Source: Lactobacillus sp. ESL0684
Lineage (GTDB): Bacteria; Bacillota; Bacilli; Lactobacillales; Lactobacillaceae
Reading direction: 5' to 3'
Length of the DNA: 64,000 nt
Assembly: GCF_029392675.1 (NCBI RefSeq)
Contig: NZ_CP113941.1
Span: 980,001-1,044,000 of the forward strand
Below the pieces are notes generated by a model. That model saw nothing but the letters and a program-made list of their open reading frames with translations, did no database searches and was not told the DNA's origin. The position numbers and the translations under genes are program-made. Each line of letters opens with the position of its first letter. Positions within the stretch are counted from its first letter, which is position 1. Of the stretch, positions 9,116-17,849 are shown piece after piece.

Positions 9116-9577
9116 TTACCTTAACGTCAAATTTTGTCCCTCATCAACTTGCGCATCAATGCTTAAGTTATTGAGCTCAGCCAATTTACCAACAGTTGTA
9201 TTAAACTTATCCGCAATACTAGTTAAAGTTTCACCACTCTTCACCACGTATTGTTTAGGAGTAGTCACTGTCTTAGTTTTAGGCTGTTGATTCTCAGTTT
9301 TATCAACTTTAAGCTTCTTAGTTGCTCTTTTAGCAGTAGTTGCTGTTGATTTTTTAGTCCTAGAGCTTTTATGCTTAGAAGTTCGCAGCTCAACAGCCTG
9401 TTCTGCCGGTTTAGAGTTAGTAGCCAATTGATGAACAATAGGCACAAGAGCAGCACAGATAATTAACAAAATTGCCAGCATTGCTAACCAGCCTTTTGCG
9501 CTTGAATGCTGCGCATCAACACGCTTATCAGTTGGTCGTTGATAGTATTTATATGGTTTATCTTGTGTCTGCTTCAT
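9116..9577 (-). CDS. Membrane-anchored LysM domain protein
   Basis: 153 residues: a basic cytoplasmic N-terminus, one membrane helix near residues 30-50 (LAMLAILLIICAALVPIV), a long Lys/Thr/Ser-rich linker, and a C-terminal LysM domain (YVVKSGETLTSIADKF onward, near residues 110-153). LysM binds the glycan of peptidoglycan, so the protein likely links membrane to wall. No hydrolase domain is present. The ATG at 9577 has GGAGG 9 bases upstream; an in-frame start 36 bases earlier overlaps that box. Terminators flank it on both sides, so it is probably a single-gene unit. Confidence 0.85.
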   Translation of the reverse strand: MKQTQDKPYKYYQRPTDKRVDAQHSSAKGWLAMLAILLIICAALVPIVHQLATNSKPAEQAVELRTSKHKSSRTKKSTATTAKRATKKLKVDKTENQQPKTKTVTTPKQYVVKSGETLTSIADKFNTTVGKLAELNNLSIDAQVDEGQNLTLR

Positions 9578-9640
9578 CGAAAAATACCTCCATTTATCAC
9601 TAACCCGTTTCATTTTAGCATATTTAATCTAAAAATTGGA

Positions 9641-9669
9641 CAAAAAATCGGTCATTTTCATGACCGATT
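9641..9669 (-). terminator. Rho-independent terminator after ribU
   Basis: A perfect 10-bp stem (AATCGGTCAT with ATGACCGATT), a GAAA loop on the minus strand, and a T tail. Confidence 0.9.
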
Positions 9670-9702
9670 AGCAAGAATATTACCTTTTTAATTTTAAGCT
9701 AT

Positions 9703-10383
9703 TTATTTTAGGTTAAAACGCTTTTGCACAAATGGTTTTAAATTACGTAAGACTGTTTCAAATAACAAATAAACTGCAATTCCGTTGATTGAACCTTTTA
9801 ACAAATTAAATGGAACAATAATGCCAAAAATATAAGTACTCATTGATGGAAGATGAAGTAATTGACCTAAATATACTTTTTCCGTAAAACTTAGTAATCC
9901 TGAATAACTACTAATAGCTGGCGGATTAGGAATTGATGTAACTGCATACATTGGTGTTAAAACTAGCGCATTCAGAGTTGCCAGAACAATAGTCATGGCG
10001 ATGATACCCAAAATAATCCCAACAAGTGGTTTCAGATGTCGTTTCCCCATATTTTGTTCTTCTTTAGAAATGTTTTTAGTGACAAAATAAAACGGTAAAG
10101 CAAATGATAATGTGGCAAATAATGAGGCTAACTGACCAACAATACTTGGCAGGGCAATTCCCTTATAAATCAAATGAATTGCCATTCTAATTATTGCAAT
10201 AAAGATACCTGGGCCCGCACCAAATAAGAAGGTTCCAATGGTAATAACAACGTCAGAGAAATCAAACTTTAAAAAACTAGCAATCGGCAGCGGAAACGCC
10301 AACTGCATCACTACAAAAGCAATTGTCCCAATCAAAACATAAGCAATAATATTAGCTAAACTGCTTGAATTTTTTCTTTTCAA
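9703..10383 (-). CDS. ribU: ECF transporter S component for riboflavin (RibU)
   Basis: A substrate-binding membrane subunit of about 226 residues with roughly six hydrophobic helices. RibU captures riboflavin and works with a shared energy-coupling module (EcfA/A'/T) encoded elsewhere. The assignment to riboflavin comes mainly from the FMN riboswitch directly upstream, supported by the RibU-like N-terminal helix (IAYVLIGTIAFVVMQLAFP) and FDFSDVVITIG. The start is a TTG at 10383, 7 bases after GGAGG. A longer reading frame to 10446 would run through the riboswitch terminator and is rejected. No riboflavin biosynthesis genes are seen nearby, consistent with dependence on uptake. Confidence 0.9.
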   Translation of the reverse strand: MKRKNSSSLANIIAYVLIGTIAFVVMQLAFPLPIASFLKFDFSDVVITIGTFLFGAGPGIFIAIIRMAIHLIYKGIALPSIVGQLASLFATLSFALPFYFVTKNISKEEQNMGKRHLKPLVGIILGIIAMTIVLATLNALVLTPMYAVTSIPNPPAISSYSGLLSFTEKVYLGQLLHLPSMSTYIFGIIVPFNLLKGSINGIAVYLLFETVLRNLKPFVQKRFNLK

Positions 10384-10394
10384 AAAATTACCTC

Positions 10395-10425
10395 CAAAAA
10401 AGTCTGCTGCTTCTAGCAACAGACT
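10395..10425 (-). terminator. Riboswitch-controlled terminator before ribU
   Basis: Stem AGTCTGTTGCT with AGCAGCAGACT (one G-T pair), then a T run that directly abuts the GGAGG of ribU. The 5' arm can instead pair with ACAGACT in the 3' flank of the aptamer (plus-strand 10472-10478), giving an antiterminator. Confidence 0.85.
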
Positions 10426-10471
10426 TAATAAAAGTAAATGATTCAATTCTTCATCGTAAACCTTTAGTTTA

Positions 10472-10583
10472 GTCTGTCTTCTTTCATCTAGACTCTAACT
10501 ATCGGTATCTTAATCGATTCCACCACAATACGTGGGTCGTGGACTCACACCACCGGTCGGGACTTACACCCTGCCATGAAGAC
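10472..10583 (-). ncRNA. FMN riboswitch (RFN element)
   Basis: The minus strand carries the conserved FMN aptamer core: GGCAGGGTGTAAGTCCCGAC, GACCGGTGGTGTGAGTCCAC, the variable arm, then ACCGATAGTTAGAGTCTAGA TGAAAGAAGAC. The closing helix P1 pairs GTCTTC (10578-10583) with GAAGAC (10477-10482). In this class FMN binding stabilises P1 and permits the downstream terminator, turning off riboflavin uptake when flavin is plentiful. Confidence 0.95.
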
Positions 10584-10615
10584 AACAAACTTATATTCAA
10601 ATTCTGTATAACATA

Positions 10616-11335
10616 CTAATCTACATGCTTTAATCTGTCAACTTCAGCATGTGATAATTCACGATATTTACCAGAAACCAATGAATCTAAAGTCAAAAAA
10701 GCGTACTTCTCGCGCGAAAGTTTATCTACTTGATGATTAACTGCCTTAAACATCCGTTTAACTTGGTGATAATGTCCCTCATGAATCGTTAATTGCACAA
10801 TTTGCATATTCTTCTTTTTATCGCTGCGGATAATTTTAACCTTAGCTGGCGCGCTTTTGTGTTGATCAAATTTTACACCATGAGTCAACTGCGCAATCTC
10901 TTCTGGCAACAAATGACCAGTAATTTTAGCAACATAAACTTTAGCAACATTGTTACGCGGATGCATCAATAAGTTAGCTAATTCACCATCATTAGTCATT
11001 AACAATAATCCTGAAGTGTCGTAATCTAGTCTACCAATTGGATATAAACGATAAGGAACGTTTTTAAAATAATCTACTACCGTTTTTCTACCTTTATCAT
11101 CATTAGCGGTAGACACGACACCGCGCGGTTTATAAAAAAGATATGTGTGCAAACTTTCGCGCTCAATCGGTTCCCCATCAACAGCAATATTACTAAAAGT
11201 ATCAACTTTAGTTCCTAGCTTAGTAACTGGCTCACCATCAACAGTCACTCGGCCTGCGACAATCATTTTCTCCGCTTTTCGTCTTGAAGCAATTCCCGCT
11301 TCAGCAATTACCTTTTGTAAACGTTGTAAAACCAT
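10616..11335 (-). CDS. rluB: 23S rRNA pseudouridine synthase, RluB family
   Basis: An RsuA/RluB-type enzyme of 239 residues that isomerises a uridine in rRNA to pseudouridine. An S4 RNA-binding domain occupies residues 1-60 (RLQKVIAEAGIASRRKAEKM). The catalytic motif GRLDYDTSGLLLMTNDGEL near residues 100-118 contains the essential Asp. The start at 11335 has GGAGA upstream and lies one base after the scpB stop codon, indicating coupling. The scpA-scpB-rluB order is widely conserved in Firmicutes. The exact target uridine is inferred only from the family. Confidence 0.93.
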   Translation of the reverse strand: MVLQRLQKVIAEAGIASRRKAEKMIVAGRVTVDGEPVTKLGTKVDTFSNIAVDGEPIERESLHTYLFYKPRGVVSTANDDKGRKTVVDYFKNVPYRLYPIGRLDYDTSGLLLMTNDGELANLLMHPRNNVAKVYVAKITGHLLPEEIAQLTHGVKFDQHKSAPAKVKIIRSDKKKNMQIVQLTIHEGHYHQVKRMFKAVNHQVDKLSREKYAFLTLDSLVSGKYRELSHAEVDRLKHVD

Positions 11336-11944
11336 CTATTCTCCTTGTTTTTTAGTCTCAGCTAATTTCTGATCCATTTGTCCTTTAGCAGCAAATAAAT
11401 CCATTTGTCCTTCAGCATCAATGCTATCATCTTCAAAATCTTCAATTAATGGTAAATCAGCTAAACTTTGGTAGCCAAAATATTGTAAAAAGTAATCACT
11501 AGTTACATACAAATTTGGATGACCAGGTGCTTCCTTTTTGCCATCAGTCTTAATTAAATCACGCCAAATTAATGTTTGCAAAGCACCTGATGAATTAACA
11601 CCCCGGATTTCATCAATCTCAATCCGCGTGATTGGCTGCTTGTAAGCGACAATCGATAAAATTTCTAAAGCAGATTGACTGAGCGACTTAGTAAGATCTT
11701 TTTGAAAATAATTTGTCACAATCTTACTTACTTCGGGTCTAGTTGTTAACTTATACTGATGATTAAGCTGCAATAACTGTAGTCCTGAGTCTTGATCTTG
11801 CTGCAAATTGGCTGCTAACTTACTAGTTAATTCACGTAATGCTGGTTGTTCTATTTGCAATAATTCACCTAAATTATCACTAGCTATGCCATTATCACCT
11901 GCAAGGTATAGTAATGCTTCTAATTCTGCCAATTTACTCGTCAT
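11336..11944 (-). CDS. scpB: Segregation and condensation protein B
   Basis: ScpB is the winged-helix kite subunit that binds the kleisin ScpA and, with SMC, forms the bacterial condensin. About 202 residues. The family pattern [20 protein letters not shown] and [15 protein letters not shown] is present near residues 87-120. The C-terminus is acidic and probably disordered. ATGs at 11944 and 11950 are both possible; the first gives the usual [16 protein letters not shown] beginning. It overlaps the end of scpA by 11 bases, so the two are translationally coupled. The smc gene itself is not in this window. Confidence 0.95.
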   Translation of the reverse strand: MTSKLAELEALLYLAGDNGIASDNLGELLQIEQPALRELTSKLAANLQQDQDSGLQLLQLNHQYKLTTRPEVSKIVTNYFQKDLTKSLSQSALEILSIVAYKQPITRIEIDEIRGVNSSGALQTLIWRDLIKTDGKKEAPGHPNLYVTSDYFLQYFGYQSLADLPLIEDFEDDSIDAEGQMDLFAAKGQMDQKLAETKKQGE

Positions 11945-12671
11945 TCGCATCAATTCTTTCTAATTCAAGATCACCAAACGTGCGCGTCTGACTCACTTTT
12001 ACTTTTTGGTTTTTACATAATTCTAGCATAGCTAAAAATAAGCCAATCACATCAGATAAGCTATGCAATTGTTTACTACACCAAAAAAAGCTAACTTTCT
12101 GATATTTGACAAGGTTACTTTCTAACAGCTCTATCATAGCAGTAATTGGCGTCTGTTCTACGTTAACTGAGGCGATATCTGGCTGCCGCAATTTTAATCT
12201 TTGCCAAACAACACTAAAGGTATTAGCAAGTTGGGATGAAGTAATCTGTCCCAAAGGCAATGGTTGCACACTTTTGGTCTGCGGTACACTCTCTTCTTTA
12301 GCAACCACAACAGGTACTGACTCATTACGCTGCTTAAAATAAACTGATATTTTTTTAAAAACTGAATATTGGACCAATTGCTGGACTAACTCGTCACGTG
12401 GATCTTCGACTGGCTCATCTTCATTAACAAAATCATTTTGAGGCAATAAAGACTGGGATTTGATTCTCAATAGAGTCGAGGACATTACAAAATATTCTCC
12501 AGCAATTTGCAAATTTAACTGCTTCATTTCTTGTAGATATGCAAGATATTGACTCGTTATTTTGGCAATGGGGATATCATAAATATCAATCTTTTGACGA
12601 TTAATTAAATGAAGCAGCAAGTCAAGTGGCCCTTCAAAATTTGGTAATTCTAAAGTTAAGTTATCACTCAT
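11934..12671 (-). CDS. scpA: Segregation and condensation protein A (kleisin)
   Basis: ScpA bridges the two heads of the SMC dimer. 245 residues, with the kleisin N-terminal signature [20 protein letters not shown] at residues 11-30 and the [19 protein letters not shown] stretch near 63-81. The middle is a variable acidic and polar linker, and the C-terminal winged helix contacts the SMC head. It overlaps ribT by 8 bases upstream and scpB downstream, so ribT-scpA-scpB-rluB are likely one transcript. The length is normal. Confidence 0.96.
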   Translation of the reverse strand: MSDNLTLELPNFEGPLDLLLHLINRQKIDIYDIPIAKITSQYLAYLQEMKQLNLQIAGEYFVMSSTLLRIKSQSLLPQNDFVNEDEPVEDPRDELVQQLVQYSVFKKISVYFKQRNESVPVVVAKEESVPQTKSVQPLPLGQITSSQLANTFSVVWQRLKLRQPDIASVNVEQTPITAMIELLESNLVKYQKVSFFWCSKQLHSLSDVIGLFLAMLELCKNQKVKVSQTRTFGDLELERIDANDE

Positions 12672-13026
12672 AGTTATTATTTGTTTTTAGATATTTAGTT
12701 AGATACGCATACTCTGGTACTGCAGTTATTTTCTTCGTTGGATTATTTGCTGCCAACTCACGAATTGCTTGTGCTTGATATTTTTCTAGACGAAAATCAG
12801 GGGCAAACGAAATATAACGAACAATAACAAAATTTTGATCAAATTGTGTACCAAGCACTCCAATAAAATTAGCACTTTCATAACGGAACAAATACAACTG
12901 AAATTCAGTACTAGTTTTGTTTAAATTTATTTCATCTTTTAAATTGGCCAAGTTTTTGAAATCAGATAAATAAGATAACAATCCCATGGCTACCTTTTCT
13001 TGATCATTCTTACATTCAATCAGCAT
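12664..13026 (-). CDS. ribT: RibT-like GNAT-type protein
   Basis: 120 residues resembling RibT of the B. subtilis riboflavin operon, a small GNAT-fold protein of unproven function. In B. subtilis ribT directly precedes ypuF and scpA-scpB; here it directly precedes scpA (8-base overlap) without ribDEAH. The recognisable pieces are the N-terminal YKN-like ECKNDQEKVAMGLLSYL and the FVIVRYISFAPDFRLEKYQA region. The acetyl-CoA loop is not obvious, so enzymatic activity should not be assumed. It follows xerD by 8 bases. The identification rests on size, weak similarity and position. Confidence 0.65.
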   Translation of the reverse strand: MLIECKNDQEKVAMGLLSYLSDFKNLANLKDEINLNKTSTEFQLYLFRYESANFIGVLGTQFDQNFVIVRYISFAPDFRLEKYQAQAIRELAANNPTKKITAVPEYAYLTKYLKTNNNYE

Positions 13027-13034
13027 TTAATCAC

Positions 13035-13934
13035 CTAAACTCGTGGATGTGTCTTCGCATAAACTTGTAAAATATGCTTTTGCGATAAATTCGTATAAAT
13101 TTGTGTCGTACTGATATCTGAATGTCCCAAGATTTCCTGAACAATTCGTAAATCAGCACCGTTTTCTAGCAGATGGGTGGCAAATGTGTGTCGTAATGTA
13201 TGCGGAGTGACATCTTTTTTAATGCCTGCTAACTGGCAATAGCGCTTGATAATTTGCCAAACTGCCTGCCTAGACAACGATCCACCGCGATTATTAAGAA
13301 AAATAAAATCACTATTTTTACCAACTTTTAACACTAATGGATCACGAACTTTTTGCTGATAACTTTTTATCCAAGAAATTGCCACGCCGCTAATTGGGAT
13401 CAAGCGCTCCTTAGAGCCTTTACCAAAAACTTTCAATAGTTTTAAATCTTCATGCAAATCATCAAACTTGAGGTTAATTAATTCACTAACCCTAATCCCA
13501 GTCGCATACAAAGTTTCCAGTAAAGCCCGATCGCGTAAGCCTAACTTTCGTGTAGTATCTGGTTGTTGCAATAATTGTGTCACTTCTGCCACACTCAACG
13601 CGACCGGCAAACGCTGTTCTTTTTTTGGCGGATCAATTTCTAACATAGGGTTGATTTTTTGAATATTTTGACGTGCTAACCATTGATAAAATTTACGTAA
13701 ACTTGAAATCATGCGACTAATTGAACTAGTTGCTTTATTCAAATCACGCTGTTGCGCCAAAAAAGCGTCAATATCAACAGCTTTAGTTGGCCAAGATGAC
13801 AAATTTTCTTTTTTCAAAAAAGCCAAAAACTCAGTTAGATCCTGTCTATAGGCAGATATTGTATTAGCACTAAGGCCTCGCTCAAGTTGCACGTAGCGCA
13901 AATAATCTTCAACCTGTTCCTGTAACTTATTCAT
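13035..13934 (-). CDS. xerD: Tyrosine recombinase XerD
   Basis: Site-specific recombinase that with XerC resolves chromosome dimers at dif during division. The N-terminal SAM-like core-binding domain (residues 1-100) is followed by a catalytic domain with Arg in ATGIRVSEL, Lys in GKGSKERLIP, HTLRHTFATH, LGHSDISTTQ and the nucleophile Tyr in IYTNL. All catalytic residues are intact. About 299 residues, normal for the family. The start could be the ATG at 13934 or 13940; both overlap the cvfB end. Adjacent scpA/scpB give a segregation theme. No integron or mobile context is visible, which supports a housekeeping role. Confidence 0.93.
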   Translation of the reverse strand: MNKLQEQVEDYLRYVQLERGLSANTISAYRQDLTEFLAFLKKENLSSWPTKAVDIDAFLAQQRDLNKATSSISRMISSLRKFYQWLARQNIQKINPMLEIDPPKKEQRLPVALSVAEVTQLLQQPDTTRKLGLRDRALLETLYATGIRVSELINLKFDDLHEDLKLLKVFGKGSKERLIPISGVAISWIKSYQQKVRDPLVLKVGKNSDFIFLNNRGGSLSRQAVWQIIKRYCQLAGIKKDVTPHTLRHTFATHLLENGADLRIVQEILGHSDISTTQIYTNLSQKHILQVYAKTHPRV

Positions 13935-14814
13935 GTTCATTATCTTCTGGATCATTAATTAAACTGATCGTGCCAGCCGTTTTATCTTCCGCAATATAAT
14001 CTGCCTTTAATAGATGCCCTAAAGCTCTTTTAAAAGCAGATTTTGAAATGCCAAAGTAATTCTTGATTTCACTTGCAGCAGACTTATCGGAAAAAGGTAA
14101 TGTCTTAGTTTGTTTACGTCGTAAACTCATTAAAATCATCTGAGCATCATCGTCAATCTCTTCAAAAGCTCGAGGTAAGCTGCTTAAATTTAATCTACCA
14201 TATTGACTAGTTCCAATTACCCGACCTTTAAATTGTTGACCCACACGCAGCGGAGCTTCCATTTGAGAAGCATGTACAAAACCTAAGTAATATTGGCTCG
14301 TGATCACAAATGCGCCTACTTCACGACTAGAGTATACTGTAGCAAATACATCTTTATTTTTCATATCGGCCGGAAAATGTGCTGCTAACTGTTCAAAAAT
14401 ATTTTCATCAGCTAGCTCAGCCCAAATTCGATCTTTAGCATCAGTAACTAAGTGAACTAACAACTGATCATCTTTTTGCGGCCAATGAGTTTTATCAAAT
14501 GGTAAATCATCACCAGATAAAACAACGTCTTTATCTGGTAAACCAATATCAATAAATACCCCTAATCCAAATTTAACATCTGTTACCTTGCCCCAACCAT
14601 ATTGGTCAGCTTGTACATGTGGTAAAAATTGCGTCATTTCACGATTATGCTGTTTATTATCATAAATAAAGCCACGAACTTCAGCACCAACTACAAGTTT
14701 TTCTTCTTGTGCAATCTCCTTACGTTTCAATTCATAAGTAATGCCCTCAATCTGGACAAAATAAGCATCCGTATTTTGATCAATTATTTTTCCAGTTGCA
14801 ATCGTCCCTAGCAT
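13927..14814 (-). CDS. cvfB: CvfB/YitL family S1-type RNA-binding protein
   Basis: About 295 residues with tandem S1-like domains (VTDVKFGLGVFIDIGLPDKD near residue 65, and the QYYLGFVHASQME region near 180) and a C-terminal winged helix (NYFGISKSAFKRALGHL). It matches CvfB (B. subtilis YitL), an RNA-binding regulator of virulence and exoprotein genes in staphylococci; its cellular role in lactobacilli is not established. The start is the ATG at 14814, 6 bases after AGGAGA; an ATG two codons earlier is too close to the box. It overlaps xerD by 8 bases. Confidence 0.9.
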   Translation of the reverse strand: MLGTIATGKIIDQNTDAYFVQIEGITYELKRKEIAQEEKLVVGAEVRGFIYDNKQHNREMTQFLPHVQADQYGWGKVTDVKFGLGVFIDIGLPDKDVVLSGDDLPFDKTHWPQKDDQLLVHLVTDAKDRIWAELADENIFEQLAAHFPADMKNKDVFATVYSSREVGAFVITSQYYLGFVHASQMEAPLRVGQQFKGRVIGTSQYGRLNLSSLPRAFEEIDDDAQMILMSLRRKQTKTLPFSDKSAASEIKNYFGISKSAFKRALGHLLKADYIAEDKTAGTISLINDPEDNEHE

Positions 14815-14877
14815 AATCATTCTCCTAATTTTACAGATTTCATCTTTACCTAAGTATAAAAGAAAACCATCCAAAAT

Positions 14878-14914
14878 AAAATAGCCAGCATTGGGCTGAC
14901 TACTTATTTTATTA
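14878..14914 (-). terminator. Rho-independent terminator after pyk
   Basis: On the minus strand AATAAGTAGTCAGC pairs with GCTGGCTATTTTATT with small mismatches. It closes the pfkA-pyk unit. Confidence 0.75.
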
Positions 14915-14924
14915 ACTTTTTTAA

Positions 14925-16694
14925 TTACAGATTAGAAACTTCACCTTGGTAAATTGCACCACGACGAGCATCAACAGTAATCGTTGCAGCTTCAGCAATC
15001 TTTTCAGTTGCATCAGTTACACCAACTACAACTGGGATACCTAGTGATAAGCCCACAACAGCAGCGTGTGAAGTAAGTCCAGAAGCTTCAACTACCAAAC
15101 CAGATGCCTTCTTAATTGCAGGCAAGTAATCTGGATCAGTCGTTTTGGCAACAAGAATATCGCCTTCTTTAACTTTACTGTTAGCTTCTTCGGCACTGTT
15201 AACTACTACAGTCTTACCAACAACTGAACCATTACCAACGCCTAAGCCTTGAGCCAACTTATTACCAACAATTTGTAACTTCATCAAGTTAGTGGTACCT
15301 GAATCGCCAACCGGCACACCTGCAACAACGATGACTAAATCACCATCTTTAACATAGCCATTTTCCTTAGCGACTTTTGTAGCTAATTCAAACATATCAT
15401 CAGTTGATTCTGGCTTTTCAGTCAGCATTGGTTGAACACCCCAAGTAATCCCTAATGAATGCTGAATCTTTTCATCAAACGTTAAAGCTAAAATGTCAGC
15501 ATTAGGACGATACTTAGAAATCATTCTTGCAGTATAACCTGAGTTAGTAGCTGTAATAATTGTCTTAACACCTAACTCTTGAGCGGTCCGAACTACTGAT
15601 TCACCAATAGCTTCAGTAACGTTTGAACCTTGGTATTCTTCAAAGCGTTGCAATGCCAAAGTATTACGCTTCAACAGTTCTTGTTCAGTTCTTTCATCAA
15701 TTTCAGCCATGGCACTAACAGCCTTAACTGGGTATAAGCCATTTGCTGATTCACCTGAAAGCATCGTAGCATCTGTACCATCAAGTACAGCATTAGCAAC
15801 GTCAGAAACTTCGGCACGTGTTGGACGTGGATTTTCTTGCATTGAATCAAGCATTTGTGTAGCCGTGATTACTGGCTTGCCTAATGCATTGGCTTTCTTA
15901 ATCAAGTCTTTTTGAACAAATGGCACATCGATAAATGGAATTTCCACACCCATGTCTCCACGAGCAACCATTAACCCATCTGAAACTTGCAAGATTTCGT
16001 CAGCGTTATCAATACCTTCTTGTGATTCGATCTTAGGATAAATCTTAACGTAATCACAACCAGCATCTTCACAAAGTTTCCGAATATCTAAAATATCCTG
16101 TGCTTTACGAGCAAATGAAGCAGTAATAAAGTTGATACCATGTTGCAAACCAAAGTTAATATCATCAGTATCTTTTTCAGTAATTCCTGGGAGACGCAGT
16201 TCAACGCCTGGCGCATTAACACCCTTCATAGAACCAATAACACCAGTATTTTGAGCTTCACAGACCAATTCTTTATTTTGATCATCTTTAGCAGTAATTA
16301 ATAAGTCAACTAAACCATCATCAATTAAAACGTGACCGCCAACATGAGTATCATCATACAAACCTTCATAAGTAACATGAATCTTTTCTTTGTTACCTTT
16401 CTTGGAATCGTCCATTGAAACCCGAATCTCATCACCAGTGTTAATAGTGAATTTGCCACCTTCTTGTTCAGTAGTTCTAATTTCAGCACCCTTGGTATCA
16501 AGGTCGATGCCGAGAACTAATCCAGTCTCCTTTTCAACTTGGCGAACCATCTTCATTCTTGAAAGATGTTCTGCATGATCACCATGCGAAAAGTTAAACC
16601 GGAATACATTCGCACCAGCTTTTGCTAAAGCAGTAATAGTTTCAACATCATTGGAAGCTGGCCCTAACGTACTAACAATTTTAGTTTTCTTCAT
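14925..16694 (-). CDS. pyk: Pyruvate kinase with C-terminal PEP-utiliser-like domain
   Basis: Last step of glycolysis, converting phosphoenolpyruvate and ADP to pyruvate and ATP. 589 residues. The N-terminus MKKTKIVSTLGPAS, the KIYPKIESQEGIDN active-site region and GDLVIVVAGVPVGDSGTTN are typical. An extra C-terminal domain of about 110 residues carries SGLTSHAAVVGLSLGIPVVVG (split motif), which retains the His of PEP-utilising mobile domains; this extension is common in Bacillales and Lactobacillales. It lies 30 bases after pfkA, and the two form one operon under the putative cre sites. This is the ATP-yielding step of homolactic fermentation. Confidence 0.97.
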   Translation of the reverse strand: MKKTKIVSTLGPASNDVETITALAKAGANVFRFNFSHGDHAEHLSRMKMVRQVEKETGLVLGIDLDTKGAEIRTTEQEGGKFTINTGDEIRVSMDDSKKGNKEKIHVTYEGLYDDTHVGGHVLIDDGLVDLLITAKDDQNKELVCEAQNTGVIGSMKGVNAPGVELRLPGITEKDTDDINFGLQHGINFITASFARKAQDILDIRKLCEDAGCDYVKIYPKIESQEGIDNADEILQVSDGLMVARGDMGVEIPFIDVPFVQKDLIKKANALGKPVITATQMLDSMQENPRPTRAEVSDVANAVLDGTDATMLSGESANGLYPVKAVSAMAEIDERTEQELLKRNTLALQRFEEYQGSNVTEAIGESVVRTAQELGVKTIITATNSGYTARMISKYRPNADILALTFDEKIQHSLGITWGVQPMLTEKPESTDDMFELATKVAKENGYVKDGDLVIVVAGVPVGDSGTTNLMKLQIVGNKLAQGLGVGNGSVVGKTVVVNSAEEANSKVKEGDILVAKTTDPDYLPAIKKASGLVVEASGLTSHAAVVGLSLGIPVVVGVTDATEKIAEAATITVDARRGAIYQGEVSNL

Positions 16695-16724
16695 TATATA
16701 AAAATCTCCCCAAAAATCGACTAA

Positions 16725-17684
16725 TTATTTAGTCATTTCTTCATTTATATCTAACAACGTCTCATCACTATGGTGCTTTTCATCAAATAAGTCAAGAATA
16801 TCATGAGTATTCAACTTGCCATTCTCCATGCCGACAGCTAAACCGCCTTTACCATCAAGAAGTAACTTAACCGCATAATTTCCCATCTTAGTTGCATTGA
16901 TCCGATCCGTTACAGTCGGCGAACCACCACGTTGCATGTGACCTAAGATACTAGCGCGCGCATCAAAATCACCGTACTTCAAAAGTTCATCCTTGAAGTC
17001 TTCGGCATTCATTACGCCTTCCGCTAATACGATAATACCATGATCCTTACCATCTGAAAAGCCGCGCTTCAAAGTCGTTGCAATTTCTTTAATATCGTAT
17101 GCCCTTTCAGGAACAACAATGGCATCTGCACCACTTGCTAAGCCAACACGCATCGCGATATCACCACATCCACGACCCATAACATTAACAATAAAAACCC
17201 GGTGGTGACTACTTGCAGTATCCCGGATTTTATCAATTGCTTCCATCGCAGTTGTGCAGGCAGTATCTAGTCCAATAGTATAATCAGTACATGGAACGTC
17301 ATTATCGATAGTTCCAGGCAAGCCAATTGAATTAATTCCCAGTCTAGTCAAAGCTAACGCGCCATGGTATGAACCGTCACCGCCAATTACGATTACTGTA
17401 TCAATATCATGCTTCTTAAGTTGCTCTACTCCCTTTTCTTGCACCTCTTTTTGTGCAAATTCAGGATAGCGTGCACTATACAAAAAAGTGCCGCCTAAGT
17501 TAATTTTGTGGTCAACGTCTTCAGCAGTCAGTGGAACAAAGTCGCCAGCAACCAAGCCAGCAAAACCATAGCGAATACCAACAACCCCCAGTCCATGATG
17601 GATTGCGGTCTTCGTAACAGCTCTAACAGCCGCATTCATCCCTGGGGCATCGCCACCACTAGTTAAAATACCAATTCGTTTCAT
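16725..17684 (-). CDS. pfkA: ATP-dependent 6-phosphofructokinase
   Basis: Commits fructose 6-phosphate to glycolysis. 319 residues, the standard bacterial size. ATP-site [14 protein letters not shown] at residues 10-23, GGDGSYHGA near 102, the catalytic GTIDND near 124, and GRGCGDIA near 170 are all present. The allosteric region is full length. The ATG at 17684 has GAGGTGAA upstream. First gene of pfkA-pyk. Its presence indicates an Embden-Meyerhof (homofermentative) metabolism rather than obligate heterofermentation, which supports the organism guess. Confidence 0.98.
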   Translation of the reverse strand: MKRIGILTSGGDAPGMNAAVRAVTKTAIHHGLGVVGIRYGFAGLVAGDFVPLTAEDVDHKINLGGTFLYSARYPEFAQKEVQEKGVEQLKKHDIDTVIVIGGDGSYHGALALTRLGINSIGLPGTIDNDVPCTDYTIGLDTACTTAMEAIDKIRDTASSHHRVFIVNVMGRGCGDIAMRVGLASGADAIVVPERAYDIKEIATTLKRGFSDGKDHGIIVLAEGVMNAEDFKDELLKYGDFDARASILGHMQRGGSPTVTDRINATKMGNYAVKLLLDGKGGLAVGMENGKLNTHDILDLFDEKHHSDETLLDINEEMTK

Positions 17685-17803
17685 GAATTCACCTCATCAA
17701 GAATCTATTGTGTAATTTCTCACATCATTTAAATTTTACCATTATTTCAATTAAAAATCTCACCAAAATTAATAAATTTTATTGATTTAACGGCGTTTAC
17801 AGT

Positions 17804-17834
17804 TGTTAGCGTTAACAAAAAATTATCGTTAACA
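17804..17834. promoter_or_regulatory. Tandem cre-like (CcpA) sites upstream of pfkA
   Basis: Box 1, 17804-17817 (TGTTAGCGTTAACA), is palindromic and fits the cre consensus TGWNANCGNTNWCA at every position. Box 2, 17821-17834 (AATTATCGTTAACA), fits all but two positions. Their centres are 17 bases apart. Known pfk-pyk operons of lactic acid bacteria are controlled by CcpA. Confidence 0.65.
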
Positions 17835-17849
17835 TTTGCGCAAAATTGT

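Noticed and set aside
10384-10446. N-terminal extension of ribU
   Set aside because: It is read from the riboswitch terminator stem; the GGAGG and TTG downstream give the proper start.
13035-13934. XerD considered as a phage or island integrase
   Set aside because: Context is housekeeping (scpA/B, cvfB), length fits XerD, and no attachment-site repeats or tRNA lie nearby.
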